A stretch of DNA of 64,000 nucleotides from Skeletonema tropicum (GCA_037178625.1 CM074146.1:1550001-1614000), one strand, 5' to 3'. Shown: positions 14,941-25,932, counted from the stretch's first letter. Numbers and translations are program-made. Notes: generated by a model not told the origin, from the sequence alone.

Positions 14941-16023
14941 ATGTTGTTGCAATGGATGTTTGATGAGCATGATGTCGATGTGCCAGTTGCAAAGTTATTA
15001 TCATTTACAAAACACCGACCAATGCTTGTTGCTAAGATGCCAGGGACCTATGCAGTCGAGGAAACAACAAGAAATAAACGTGCACGGACAAAGAAAGCAG
15101 GTGACTGGCTAGATAGTCTCAAGTCTGGCGGCTTCAACACTGAGGATGAAATGCTTGAGTTACTCATACAGCGGCGGTTGAAGAATGGCATTCCAAAGAA
15201 ATACATTATCAAAACATGGAATGCACACCATAGATTCGACGTTGAAACAACGCTAGCCTGCTGCAAATTCGCTGGTATAAATCTAAAACAACTACGACGG
15301 GTTGCGATGTTTATTGCCTGTGACACTCGTGATCCGGGAAGTAATGGCAGAGGACTTCGACCATTTGCACCAACAAAGGAGTGTTACAAACGGAAAAGGG
15401 ATGCTGTTATAGCAAAATACCCGACAATGACATATAAGAAGGTCCCATTGCTGGAAAAGGATGCCGATGAACTGAAAGAACTCGTCTACAAACTTTGCAA
15501 AGATGATTGCCCAATTAGTGGATGGAAGCCAAAACTAACACGCTCTATGAAAGCCCATCTCCTTTTTGGTGGACATCTTGTGAGACAGCTCCGTCTATGG
15601 GGCACTCTTGGTGGTATTGACGAGCAAAACATTGAGAGCGCCCATGCAATATGGAATAAATTACTGCGGCAATTTGGAGTCACTCGAGGTACGGAACTTC
15701 AGAAGAAGGTGTTACGTGAGTACTTATTCCAGACGGATGATTTTATGCATTTGATTATAGCACGTGTCAAAGAAGAAGGCAAGCGCAATCTGAAGAGTGG
15801 AGGCAATGATACTAATGAGCTTCCTCGGGCAAGACCGGCACAACGTCGAATTGTCGGTGACGAACTTGATATCGAAGGATTGCAGAATGATAGTTTGGAG
15901 ATTGGACCTTTGGCAGTCAACATCAACAATGAGGTATTGCAGGGGAGTGACTGCTACTGCCATGGTCATCACTGCCGAGCAGTGGAAGGAGTTGTGCAAT
16001 TTGGAGCCGACCGATCTCGATAA
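14941..16023 (+). CDS. Hypothetical protein, part 2 of the unit's reading frame (copy 1), possibly transposase-derived
   Basis: 360 residues from ATG 14941. Mixed charged helical protein. The stretch LRLWGTLGGIDEQNIESAHA with the following basic helix recalls the last catalytic-Glu region of some large DDE transposases, but no matching pair of Asp motifs was found, so this is weak. The last 25 or so codons (GSDCYCHGHHC...) look wrong. Dropping one G from the GGGG run near 15943 continues the frame with GVTATAMVITAEQWKEL to a stop at 16168, which reads like a natural C-terminus. The same G4 is in copy 2. The intended product would be about 410 residues, or about 640 with part 1. Function unknown. 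Confidence 0.6.
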   Translation: MLLQWMFDEHDVDVPVAKLLSFTKHRPMLVAKMPGTYAVEETTRNKRARTKKAGDWLDSLKSGGFNTEDEMLELLIQRRLKNGIPKKYIIKTWNAHHRFDVETTLACCKFAGINLKQLRRVAMFIACDTRDPGSNGRGLRPFAPTKECYKRKRDAVIAKYPTMTYKKVPLLEKDADELKELVYKLCKDDCPISGWKPKLTRSMKAHLLFGGHLVRQLRLWGTLGGIDEQNIESAHAIWNKLLRQFGVTRGTELQKKVLREYLFQTDDFMHLIIARVKEEGKRNLKSGGNDTNELPRARPAQRRIVGDELDIEGLQNDSLEIGPLAVNINNEVLQGSDCYCHGHHCRAVEGVVQFGADRSR

Positions 16024-16168
16024 TGATATCAATCGCAGGTTGTCGACCTTGAAGTGCAAGCACAGCTTCATCAAAGCGACAAAAGAAGCAAGGCAACATC
16101 AAGTATTCACAGTCTTGCCGAGAGAATTCAAAAGTTATGAAGAAACGGAAAGACGATGGTATGAGTGA
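16024..16168 (+). pseudogene. Probable C-terminal continuation of part 2 in another frame (copy 1)
   Basis: The frame one base over is open from before 15943 to TGA at 16168. It codes a charged tail (for example EQWKELCNLEPTDLDND and PREFKSYEETERRWYE) with normal protein composition. It is best explained as the rest of the preceding protein after a single-base G insertion. Repeated exactly at 20391-20535 in copy 2. Confidence 0.5.
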
Positions 16169-17367
16169 TTTAGAGACTAAGAACAAAATTCTTCGTGAGA
16201 TTGGAATTCAAAGTGGACAGCAATCACTCCGTGATGTATTTTCTCGGAGAAGTTCTAGTACGTAGTTAATTGTTACTCCTATGTAATAGTTCAAAGTGGA
16301 CAGCAATCACTCTGTGATATTGCTTGCTGGACCTGGCTGTGGCACGTGTATTATTGCTCTAGTAATAGGATGGATATCTACGAGTACTTGAATTTACTTT
16401 ACTTTGACTTCTAAGTACTCCCCCTCCATGCATGCATTCATTTCTATTCATTTCCCACTTGGGAAGTTTGGCAATCTCCGCTGCCGAGGGGCCAGTGGAA
16501 CGGACAGCCTTGGCTTCAGTAACGGCATCATTGAAAGACTTTACACTTCTGAAAATGCAGCCAATGATGCATGACGAGTGAATATACGAATCATGATTCA
16601 GTCATGACCATGGCGCATAAACTAACAAAGTCACCAGAACTGCCAAGAGGAATTACTTGCAAACTCAACCAGGATGACCAATCACCTAGGCCTCTCCTTG
16701 ATGCTGCTGCCCAATTTCGATAGCTACATTTCCATCCTCTGCACCCACTACACCACTTCCAACGACACAAACTGAAAGTAACACTGGTTGATCGCATCCA
16801 CGATAATCCAAGCGCTTGCAGTCGCCACCTTCCACCTTCCGTATCGAGTCGGATTCTACTGGTAATCCTGCAGAACAACGGTATTGTCATGTCGAGAGAG
16901 TCCCAATGCAAGTTGACCAATTGTTATTTTGGAAAATATGAATCCCAATTTGTTGCCCACTAGATAACTAGCCATAATGACTTGGCACTTCCTTCTGCGG
17001 TAAGAAGATCAAAGATAAACTAGTCACAGCATTTATTGAATGTCCCAAAACGCTTCCTTGAGTTCATTGGCGCTTCCACATAATGCAGATCTTTCCATCC
17101 TTACTATACAGCCCGTCACGTAAATCGATGCTTGGGATGGCAGTTACGTTATGAGTTATGAGGCAAGACGATGATAAAATTGCAGTGTTGATGAGGATGA
17201 AGGATGTAATGTGTATTTGCCCCGCCCGCCTGGTTCTGGTTGAATCTCCAGCCCTCCTCCTCCATTGTTGATTCATTCCATCAGCACTCTGTTTTTGAGA
17301 GTCATTGCTATCAGCGGCAGAATGAATGTCCACCGTCCACCCTCAGTTGCCTCTCTTATGAGACAAT
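16169..17367. other. Noncoding part of the 3.48-kb unit, no gene recognised
   Basis: Holds a 29-bp direct repeat with one mismatch (TTCAAAGTGGACAGCAATCA..., 16207-16235 and 16290-16318), a CACGTG box near 16343 and a CATGCATGCATTC stretch at about 16427. Short frames on both strands (for example minus 16591-16920, or plus from 16604) lack motifs and proper composition, and I treat them as chance or old remnants. The same region recurs in copy 2 (20536-21734). Confidence 0.5.
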
Positions 17368-17375
17368 GATACAAC
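17368..17375. repeat. 8-bp target duplication GATACAAC (left)
   Basis: GATACAAC stands just before the AGGAGGGG end and again at 18259-18266 after the other end. Copy 2 has a single GATACAAC at the matching place (about 21735-21742), the empty site. Confidence 0.92.
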
Positions 17376-18258
17376 AGGAGGGGTGGCCTCAACCTGTCCG
17401 CGAAATCGTTACATGTGTAACTGCTGGCTTCCTCGCTGATGACGTAGGAATTTAATTCCTACGTAAACTTGTACTAGGATCTGAAACATCGGGTTACATG
17501 GGTAGGGAGGCTGAACCTCTACGAAAAGTCTAACATGAAATAACCCCATTATTAATGAACTCAACCAATTACATGCAACTTTCCAACTACATCGAGAATC
17601 AAATTCTCTCCAATACGCTTTGCAACCTCTTCCTTGTTGTAATCTGCATCATATAATTCGACATCTTCATACTCACCAACTTCATTCTTCCGGAGCATTC
17701 GAATGTCTACCTTGTATGGCTTTGCTTCTTTCCCCCACTTCTTACTAGACGATTGACTTATCATCCACTTGTTGTAATGTTTATCATGAATCACCATGAC
17801 ACGAAATGGTCGTTGCACCGTAGTAGCGTTTGCTCCATTTCCAATCTTCACGTTTGCAATAATAACAACACATTTTGGTTGTCGACATATTTTGGATTTA
17901 CCTTCCTCAATCGTTTCGAGCCTACTTCTACTGTGTCCCCTCTCTCTTTACGCTGCTTGTCAGCCCATTCATCATACTTCATTTTGTTTGACGACATATT
18001 GTTGATGATCTATGTTGTCTATTTAATGTTCCATGGTGAATCTCTCTCTCATGGACACTATTATTTTTATTTGATGGTCGGTGGTGGTGGCTCGGGAAAC
18101 TTGTCAGCCAAATCGTTACATGTGTAACTCTCAGATGTCTCGTGGCTGCCACACTATTAGCAAAAATGGTTACAGGAGTAACTGTCCGATGTCTCGTGGC
18201 TGACAACTTGGTTACTTAGCGGAATTAGTATGGTTCTACGTACGAGGCCACCCCTCCT
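17376..18258. mobile_element. Non-autonomous DNA transposon, 883 bp, 15-bp inverted ends, 8-bp TSD (hAT-like size)
   Basis: Ends are perfect 15-bp inverted repeats (AGGAGGGGTGGCCTC / GAGGCCACCCCTCCT) with an 8-bp target duplication. Inside each end is a subterminal repeat (AAATCGTTACATGTGTAACT near 17403 and 18110, with a variant at about 18168), as often bound by hAT transposases. A hairpin with 11-bp arms around one base (ACGTAGGAATT / AATTCCTACGT, 17442-17464) is near the left end. No transposase is present; an ORF remnant lies on the minus strand. An 8-bp duplication also fits other superfamilies, so hAT is a guess. Confidence 0.88.
17561..17997 (-). pseudogene. Frameshifted small ORF inside the 883-bp element
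   Basis: From ATG 17997 the frame reads MSSNKMKYDEWADKQRKER... for 49 codons and stops at 17848. One frame over, coding composition goes on (CVVIIANVKIGNG ... GKLHVIG) to TGA at 17561. Adding one A to the AAAA run near 17875 joins both into a protein of about 145 residues. No family is recognised. A non-autonomous element with a gene-like passenger may be a captured host segment or the remains of the parent element's second gene. Confidence 0.5.
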
Positions 18259-18266
18259 GATACAAC
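18259..18266. repeat. 8-bp target duplication GATACAAC (right)
   Basis: Matches 17368-17375. It is followed by GTT and then the start of tandem copy 2. Confidence 0.92.
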
Positions 18267-18620
18267 GTTGTGTGGTGATGCTACATCGCTCGGTGCTCGG
18301 TGCGTACCTGTGCTGCTGTGTTTCCATATTCCGTTTCTGCCCAAACTTGTCCCATTTCTGCCCAAACTTGTCCCATTTCTGCCCAAACTTGTCCCAGGTT
18401 GATATCTCATGCATGCTCATGATGATTTAATTGTGTAAAAAGAGTGTAGAAGATACTCCACCACAAAGAATCACCACCCGCTAATTTTATTGTGTGGATG
18501 ATTTGAAATTTTTTTTGTGGCATGTAGTGTTTTTTTGGCGCCAAGGCATAAAAATGTGGCGCCATCGGAGGGACAGCGGCATTTCACGATGGTGCACAGT
18601 TCCGCTAGCACTTCCGAACC

Positions 18621-19295
18621 ATGTCGACAGGTCAAACCACCCCTTCTGCTGGCCGCAACAGCAGGAGCGAGAGCGGCCGATCATCCCGACGTTCGAGAAG
18701 GGGAGAAGATACCACGCCTGCAAAGCTTTCAGTCCCCAAACATTTCTTCTTCAGCCGTGATGAGAGTCGTAATTGCTTCAATTTTCAATTAAAGCCAACA
18801 GTTAACGCACACAAGAGAGTCATCTGTGATGGCTGCCTTTATACTCTAAATAACGCTGGAGGCATCCTCACCCCTGACCTTATCAGCAGGACACGCGGGA
18901 CCAACGTAAAAAAGAAATGTCAACGGCCTTGGGACCAGACATGGAAAGACCACCCTGATCGTGGAAAAGTGCAACGACACAATGATTTCATGGCTCTATT
19001 CGAAGATGAAACAACAATTATTACTCCAGTCTCGCATCCTGTCGATATGCGGTCATTAAGAGGTTCGCCGGCAAAGAAGAAAAAGAAAAGCAAAGCTACA
19101 AATAACAAGCAGTCGAAAGAAACAGAAGAGCAAGAAGAGACAGAAGTGGATCTTCTTCTGCCAAAGAGACTCAATCCGGGAAGCATTGTAATTTTCGACC
19201 ACAATGGTCACCTTACCGATGATGCTGTTGCACTGTTCGAACAAAAATTAAAAACCTCGCGCAATGGTAAACTACCGCCGAATGATAACGATTAA
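18621..19295 (+). CDS. Hypothetical protein, part 1 (copy 2)
   Basis: Same 224-residue product as 14254-14928 with one substitution (Ser for Leu in SGRxSRRSRR). It ends in the same TAA, with part 2 following in the same frame 12 nt later. Confidence 0.6.
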   Translation: MSTGQTTPSAGRNSRSESGRSSRRSRRGEDTTPAKLSVPKHFFFSRDESRNCFNFQLKPTVNAHKRVICDGCLYTLNNAGGILTPDLISRTRGTNVKKKCQRPWDQTWKDHPDRGKVQRHNDFMALFEDETTIITPVSHPVDMRSLRGSPAKKKKKSKATNNKQSKETEEQEETEVDLLLPKRLNPGSIVIFDHNGHLTDDAVALFEQKLKTSRNGKLPPNDND

Positions 19296-19307
19296 CGAGT
19301 TGCTGGA

Positions 19308-20390
19308 ATGTTGTTGCAATGGATGTTTGATGAGCATGATGTCGATGTGCCAGTTGCAAAGTTATTATCATTTACAAAACACCGACCAATGCTTGTTGCT
19401 AAGATGCCAGGGACCTATGCAGTCGAGGAAACAACAAGAAATAAACGTGCACGGACAAAGAAAGCAGGTGACTGGCTAGATAGTCTCAAGTCTGGCGGCT
19501 TCAACACTGAGGATGAAATGCTTGAGTTACTCATACAGCGGCGGTTGAAGAATGGCATTCCAAAGAAATACATTATCAAAACATGGAATGCACACCATAG
19601 ATTCGACGTTGAAACAACGCTAGCCTGCTGCAAATTCGCTGGTATAAATCTAAAACAACTACGACGGGTTGCGATGTTTATTGCCTGTGACACTCGTGAT
19701 CCGGGAAGTAATGGCAGAGGACTTCGACCATTTGCACCAACAAAGGAGTGTTACAAACGGAAAAGGGATGCTGTTATAGCAAAATACCCGACAATGACAT
19801 ATAAGAAGGTCCCATTGCTGGAAAAGGATGCCGATGAACTGAAAGAACTCGTCTACAAACTTTGCAAAGATGATTGCCCAATTAGTGGATGGAAGCCAAA
19901 ACTAACACGCTCTATGAAAGCCCATCTCCTTTTTGGTGGACATCTTGTGAGACAGCTCCGTCTATGGGGCACTCTTGGTGGTATTGACGAGCAAAACATT
20001 GAGAGCGCCCATGCAATATGGAATAAATTACTGCGGCAATTTGGAGTCACTCGAGGTACGGAACTTCAGAAGAAGGTGTTACGTGAGTACTTATTCCAGA
20101 CGGATGATTTTATGCATTTGATTATAGCACGTGTCAAAGAAGAAGGCAAGCGCAATCTGAAGAGTGGAGGCAATGATACTAATGAGCTTCCTCGGGCAAG
20201 ACCGGCACAACGTCGAATTGTCGGTGACGAACTTGATATCGAAGGATTGCAGAATGATAGTTTGGAGATTGGACCTTTGGCAGTCAACATCAACAATGAG
20301 GTATTGCAGGGGAGTGACTGCTACTGCCATGGTCATCACTGCCGAGCAGTGGAAGGAGTTGTGCAATTTGGAGCCGACCGATCTCGATAA
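19308..20390 (+). CDS. Hypothetical protein, part 2 (copy 2)
   Basis: Identical in translation to 14941-16023. It has the same one-base shift at the GGGG run near 20310, after which the likely true C-terminus continues to 20535 in the next frame. That the lesion is shared shows it predates the duplication, or is a programmed site, or is a consensus error repeated in both copies. Confidence 0.6.
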   Translation: MLLQWMFDEHDVDVPVAKLLSFTKHRPMLVAKMPGTYAVEETTRNKRARTKKAGDWLDSLKSGGFNTEDEMLELLIQRRLKNGIPKKYIIKTWNAHHRFDVETTLACCKFAGINLKQLRRVAMFIACDTRDPGSNGRGLRPFAPTKECYKRKRDAVIAKYPTMTYKKVPLLEKDADELKELVYKLCKDDCPISGWKPKLTRSMKAHLLFGGHLVRQLRLWGTLGGIDEQNIESAHAIWNKLLRQFGVTRGTELQKKVLREYLFQTDDFMHLIIARVKEEGKRNLKSGGNDTNELPRARPAQRRIVGDELDIEGLQNDSLEIGPLAVNINNEVLQGSDCYCHGHHCRAVEGVVQFGADRSR

Positions 20391-20535
20391 TGATATCAAT
20401 CGCAGGTTGTCGACCTTGAAGTGCAAGCACAGCTTCATCAAAGCGACAAAAGAAGCAAGGCAACATCAAGTATTCACAGTCTTGCCGAGAGAATTCAAAA
20501 GTTATGAAGAAACGGAAAGACGATGGTATGAGTGA
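20391..20535 (+). pseudogene. Probable C-terminal continuation of part 2 (copy 2)
   Basis: Same tail as 16024-16168, ending ...EETERRWYE and TGA. Confidence 0.5.
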
Positions 20536-21734
20536 TTTAGAGACTAAGAACAAAATTCTTCGTGAGATTGGAATTCAAAGTGGACAGCAATCACTCCGTG
20601 ATGTATTTTCTCGGAGAAGTTCTAGTACGTAGTTAATTGTTACTCCTATGTAATAGTTCAAAGTGGACAGCAATCACTCTGTGATATTGCTTGCTGGACC
20701 TGGCTGTGGCACGTGTATTATTGCTCTAGTAATAGGATGGATATCTACGAGTACTTGAATTTACTTTACTTTGACTTCTAAGTACTCCCCCTCCATGCAT
20801 GCATTCATTTCTATTCATTTCCCACTTGGGAAGTTTGGCAATCTCCGCTGCCGAGGGGCCAGTGGAACGGACAGCCTTGGCTTCAGTAACGGCATCATTG
20901 AAAGACTTTACACTTCTGAAAATGCAGCCAATGATGCATGACGAGTGAATATACGAATCATGATTCAGTCATGACCATGGCGCATAAACTAACAAAGTCA
21001 CCAGAACTGCCAAGAGGAATTACTTGCAAACTCAACCAGGATGACCAATCACCTAGGCCTCTCCTTGATGCTGCTGCCCAATTTCGATAGCTACATTTCC
21101 ATCCTCTGCACCCACTACACCACTTCCAACGACACAAACTGAAAGTAACACTGGTTGATCGCATCCACGATAATCCAAGCGCTTGCAGTCGCCACCTTCC
21201 ACCTTCCGTATCGAGTCGGATTCTACTGGTAATCCTGCAGAACAACGGTATTGTCATGTCGAGAGAGTCCCAATGCAAGTTGACCAATTGTTATTTTGGA
21301 AAATATGAATCCCAATTTGTTGCCCACTAGATAACTAGCCATAATGACTTGGCACTTCCTTCTGCGGTAAGAAGATCAAAGATAAACTAGTCACAGCATT
21401 TATTGAATGTCCCAAAACGCTTCCTTGAGTTCATTGGCGCTTCCACATAATGCAGATCTTTCCATCCTTACTATACAGCCCGTCACGTAAATCGATGCTT
21501 GGGATGGCAGTTACGTTATGAGTTATGAGGCAAGACGATGATAAAATTGCAGTGTTGATGAGGATGAAGGATGTAATGTGTATTTGCCCCGCCCGCCTGG
21601 TTCTGGTTGAATCTCCAGCCCTCCTCCTCCATTGTTGATTCATTCCATCAGCACTCTGTTTTTGAGAGTCATTGCTATCAGCGGCAGAATGAATGTCCAC
21701 CGTCCACCCTCAGTTGCCTCTCTTATGAGACAAT
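20536..21734. other. Noncoding part of unit copy 2, no gene recognised
   Basis: Counterpart of 16169-17367, including the 29-bp direct repeat (20574-20602 and 20657-20685). Confidence 0.5.
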
Positions 21735-22097
21735 GATACAACGTTGTGTGGTGATGCTACATCGCTCGGTGCTCGGTGCGTACCTGTGCTGCTGTGTTTC
21801 CATATTCCGTTTCTGCCCAAACTTGTCCCATTTCTGCCCAAACTTGTCCCATTTCTGCCCAAACTTGTCCCAGGTTGATATCTCATGCATGCTCATGATG
21901 ATTTAATTGTGTAAAAAGAGTGTAGAAGATACTCCACCACAAAGAATCACCACCCGCTAATTTTATTGTGTGGATGATTTGAAATTTTTTTTGTGGCATG
22001 TAGTGTTTTTTTTGGCGCCAAGGCATAAAAATGTGGCGCCATCGGAGGGACAGCGGCATTTCACGATGGTGCACAGTTCCGCTAGCACTTCCGAACC

Positions 22098-22772
22098 ATG
22101 TCGACAGGTCAAACCACCCCTTCTGCTGGCCGCAACAGCAGGAGCGAGAGCGGCCGATCATCCCGACGTTCGAGAAGGGGAGAAGATACCACGCCTGCAA
22201 AGCTTTCAGTCCCCAAACATTTCTTCTTCAGCCGTGATGAGAGTCGTAATTGCTTCAATTTTCAATTAAAGCCAACAGTTAACGCACACAAGAGAGTCAT
22301 CTGTGATGGCTGCCTTTATACTCTAAATAACGCTGGAGGCATCCTCACCCCTGACCTTATCAGCAGGACACGCGGGACCAACGTAAAAAAGAAATGTCAA
22401 CGGCCTTGGGACCAGACATGGAAAGACCACCCTGATCGTGGAAAAGTGCAACGACACAATGATTTCATGGCTCTATTCGAAGATGAAACAACAATTATTA
22501 CTCCAGTCTCGCATCCTGTCGATATGCGGTCATTAAGAGGTTCGCCGGCAAAGAAGAAAAAGAAAAGCAAAGCTACAAATAACAAGCAGTCGAAAGAAAC
22601 AGAAGAGCAAGAAGAGACAGAAGTGGATCTTCTTCTGCCAAAGAGACTCAATCCGGGAAGCATTGTAATTTTCGACCACAATGGTCACCTTACCGATGAT
22701 GCTGTTGCACTGTTCGAACAAAAATTAAAAACCTCGCGCAATGGTAAACTACCGCCGAATGATAACGATTAA
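22098..22772 (+). CDS. Hypothetical protein, part 1 (copy 3)
   Basis: Same product as in copy 2, ending in the same TAA. Confidence 0.6.
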   Translation: MSTGQTTPSAGRNSRSESGRSSRRSRRGEDTTPAKLSVPKHFFFSRDESRNCFNFQLKPTVNAHKRVICDGCLYTLNNAGGILTPDLISRTRGTNVKKKCQRPWDQTWKDHPDRGKVQRHNDFMALFEDETTIITPVSHPVDMRSLRGSPAKKKKKSKATNNKQSKETEEQEETEVDLLLPKRLNPGSIVIFDHNGHLTDDAVALFEQKLKTSRNGKLPPNDND

Positions 22773-22784
22773 CGAGTTGCTGGA

Positions 22785-23472
22785 ATGTTGTTGCAATGGA
22801 TGTTTGATGAGCATGATGTCGATGTGCCAGTTGCAAAGTTATTATCATTTACAAAACACCGACCAATGCTTGTTGCTAAGATGCCAGGGACCTATGCAGT
22901 CGAGGAAACAACAAGAAATAAACGTGCACGGACAAAGAAAGCAGGTGACTGGCTAGATAGTCTCAAGTCTGGCGGCTTCAACACTGAGGATGAAATGCTT
23001 GAGTTACTCATACAGCGGCGGTTGAAGAATGGCATTCCAAAGAAATACATTATCAAAACATGGAATGCACACCATAGATTCGACGTTGAAACAACGCTAG
23101 CCTGCTGCAAATTCGCTGGTATAAATCTAAAACAACTACGACGGGTTGCGATGTTTATTGCCTGTGACACTCGTGATCCGGGAAGTAATGGCAGAGGACT
23201 TCGACCATTTGCACCAACAAAGGAGTGTTACAAACGGAAAAGGGATGCTGTTATAGCAAAATACCCGACAATGACATATAAGAAGTCCCATTGCTGGAAA
23301 AGGATGCCGATGAACTGAAAGAACTCGTCTACAAACTTTGCAAAGATGATTGCCCAATTAGTGGATGGAAGCCAAAACTAACACGCTCTATGAAAGCCCA
23401 TCTCCTTTTGGTGGACATCTTGTGAGACAGCTCCGTCTATGGGGCACTCTTGGTGGTATTGACGAGCAAAAC
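22785..23472 (+). pseudogene. Hypothetical protein, part 2 (copy 3), frameshifted and cut by gap
   Basis: Matches part 2 up to MTYKK. A missing G then shifts the frame and a stop follows at 23318. A second missing base (T) near 23406 causes a further shift. Both lie within 200 bp of the contig end, so low read coverage is as likely as true mutation. Confidence 0.6.
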
Positions 23473-23972
23473 NNNNNNNNNNNNNNNNNNNNNNNNNNNN
23501 NNNNNNNNNNNNNNNNNNNNNNNNNNNNNNNNNNNNNNNNNNNNNNNNNNNNNNNNNNNNNNNNNNNNNNNNNNNNNNNNNNNNNNNNNNNNNNNNNNNN
23601 NNNNNNNNNNNNNNNNNNNNNNNNNNNNNNNNNNNNNNNNNNNNNNNNNNNNNNNNNNNNNNNNNNNNNNNNNNNNNNNNNNNNNNNNNNNNNNNNNNNN
23701 NNNNNNNNNNNNNNNNNNNNNNNNNNNNNNNNNNNNNNNNNNNNNNNNNNNNNNNNNNNNNNNNNNNNNNNNNNNNNNNNNNNNNNNNNNNNNNNNNNNN
23801 NNNNNNNNNNNNNNNNNNNNNNNNNNNNNNNNNNNNNNNNNNNNNNNNNNNNNNNNNNNNNNNNNNNNNNNNNNNNNNNNNNNNNNNNNNNNNNNNNNNN
23901 NNNNNNNNNNNNNNNNNNNNNNNNNNNNNNNNNNNNNNNNNNNNNNNNNNNNNNNNNNNNNNNNNNNNNNNN
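23473..23972. other. Assembly gap (500 N)
   Basis: Exactly 500 N between the 3.48-kb array and the 1.94-kb satellite. True distance and adjacency are unknown. Confidence 0.99.
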
Positions 23973-25932
23973 AATGACAATCCAAACAACAACAATAATC
24001 ATCTCATCCTCCCACCACCGCAACTACCAAATCCATTCCTCATCCACCACCCACCACCACCGATTCTTCCACCAATCAGGCGGTGGTGGATGAGGATTGA
24101 GATTGGATGCACCACACAACACACCAATACAAAGTGAGCCGCAAGGCGAATTGGGGAGGAGAGTGGATTTGATGTGTTGTTGGTAATAATGTTGATAATG
24201 ATGGTATCGGTATCGAAGCTGGTGAAAGTCTTTTTTTGTCCATTTTGTTGAAATGCCGAAATTTCAAAGCGACTTTGGCGCTGACATTCAGGTTCTAGGG
24301 CTAGAGTCGCTTTAGAGTTGAGTACATTGACAAGGGATCGGTATATGGCTTTGAAACTACAACCAATCGATAGGGCGCAACGAAGAGGATTCCAAATCAC
24401 CACTCATTGCTTTCATACGACTTTTGTAAAGGAAGATATCAAGGAAAAAGGCGGATTCTATGAATGATGTGCTTCGATTTCGATGGATGATATGATTCGC
24501 TATTCACTGTTGTTCAACATGGAAACAGACTACAGCTACAGATGAAGATGTAGCGCTCTAGAGAGAGAATGAAGTGTAGCATAATAATAATTTAAAAATG
24601 ATACAAGACGTATCAATTAAATATCGTGTATGTCAACAAAGGCACTGTCATAACAATCACACGCACAAAAACTAAAATCCATCAAAACCTCACGCTCGCT
24701 CACGCACGGCACACAACTAACATCATACATCATTGCAACCATGATGTCAAACCGACGCTACCAAACAATACTATTACTTCTCCTCCTTCTTCATGCCATT
24801 ACAGTCCATTCCTTCAGTAACGATGCAGCTGCAATAATAACTGGCGCGATGACGATGAATTCAAAATTATTAGCATGGCAAGCAGCAGTAGTAGTTCGCC
24901 GCTCACTACTTTACCGTTTTCGACACATCATCATCGTCGTCATCATGGGAGAGGAGTGTCGATGATGACGTTATTGGAGATCGATGATCGATCAGCGGTA
25001 TGTTATTTGAGACGGACATCTTGATTTGCGAATCCGGCATTCACTTTTGATTTTTTGACCATCATGCAAGCACATGCATCTTGCAGCTCACAATGACACT
25101 ACATAACGGTCATATCTTGTGTCTCCTACGCGGCCAATCAAGAGACAATAAGTAGTGATTTGGAAAGCCCTCATTGAGCTCTATCGATTAGGTCTATAAT
25201 GGGCCTCATTGGAGGTCTTTTCACAGATCGAATCCGTCAAAAACAGGGCAAGAAAGTCGCCGACAAGCTCGAAATCCACCGCCAGAGCCAGAATTTCAAT
25301 GCAGAGGTCCGAATTTGACCAAAATACGATGTGACAACCAATCGAAAGCTCTCTTCAAGCTCTATCGTTATATATCATCATTACCACTGCGATCTCCAAA
25401 ATCCAAACAGTATAATCACTGCTCGGCCGAGGGCCTCGCGAAAAAATTGACTCTTACTGCAGCGATGTCATGATGGGTTGGTACACGTTTGAGATCCAAA
25501 AAAACGCGACCACGTAGGATCATTAATAATCACAGCTCAGGGAGGGGTCGCACTCGCCTAAGAACTAAGAACGCTTCGCTGAAGAACGATTACTTAATGG
25601 GGCGCCGTCAATGAACTTAGTTACGGGTGGGCTCTACAAAGACACTCGACATGACAGTCGGTACATGTACCGTACCGTCCTACCGTCCATCCATCTTACT
25701 CACTATCCGTCATTCGTCCATACAATGACACGGTTGGCTCCTGGCTCCCCTCCCTTCGGTCGGCTCGCTTCTATTCCAATAATATAACAATCAAACCACA
25801 CTACTCCCAACATAACAATCAACCAATCCAACACCAGTGTCAGCAGCAGTAGCAGCAGTCAACCTCCTCATCATTGCTGCTGCTGGTGTTGGATACGAAT
25901 GGCAGCAGCAGTAGCAACCAAATGATCAGTAT
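23973..25932 (+). repeat. Satellite copy 1 (1,960 bp)
   Basis: Abuts the gap and has the most extra bases of the early copies, for example two extra T near 24918 that shift the candidate gene (start 24741), and extra bases near 24064-24073 and 24315. Confidence 0.95.

Larger units (their letters stand above)
13903..18269 (+). repeat. 3,476-bp tandem unit, copy 1 (with 883-bp insertion)
   Basis: First of three tandem copies. Offset to copy 2 is 4,367 bp; subtracting the 883-bp element and its 8-bp duplication gives 3,476, exactly the length of copy 2. Apart from the insertion I saw only single-base differences (for example CCGATTATCC against CCGATCATCC near 14310). The unit begins GTGTGGTGATG; copies 2 and 3 start after GATACAACGTT, while copy 1 starts after unrelated sequence. 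Confidence 0.95.
18270..21745 (+). repeat. 3,476-bp tandem unit, copy 2
   Basis: Complete uninterrupted unit. It ends ...GACAATGATACAACGTT, showing the empty site of the 883-bp element found in copy 1. Carries the same 21-bp x3 repeat, ORF parts, in-frame TAA and G4 shift. Confidence 0.96.
21746..23472 (+). repeat. 3,476-bp tandem unit, copy 3, cut by gap
   Basis: Follows copy 2 directly. It has one extra T in the T run near 22014 and two one-base deletions close to the gap (AAGAAGTCCC near 23286 where the others have AAGAAGGTCCC, and CTTTTGG near 23406 where they have CTTTTTGG). The copy ends at the gap about half-way through. Confidence 0.95.

Noticed and set aside
16317..16361. Walker A-like peptide ILLAGPGCGTC in the noncoding part of the 3.48-kb unit
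   Set aside because: The key Lys is missing and the frame closes quickly on both sides. At most a remnant of a helicase gene.
16591..16920. 109-codon minus-strand frame in the 3.48-kb units
   Set aside because: Trp/Ser/Arg-heavy composition and no recognisable domain; present in both copies only because the units are duplicates.
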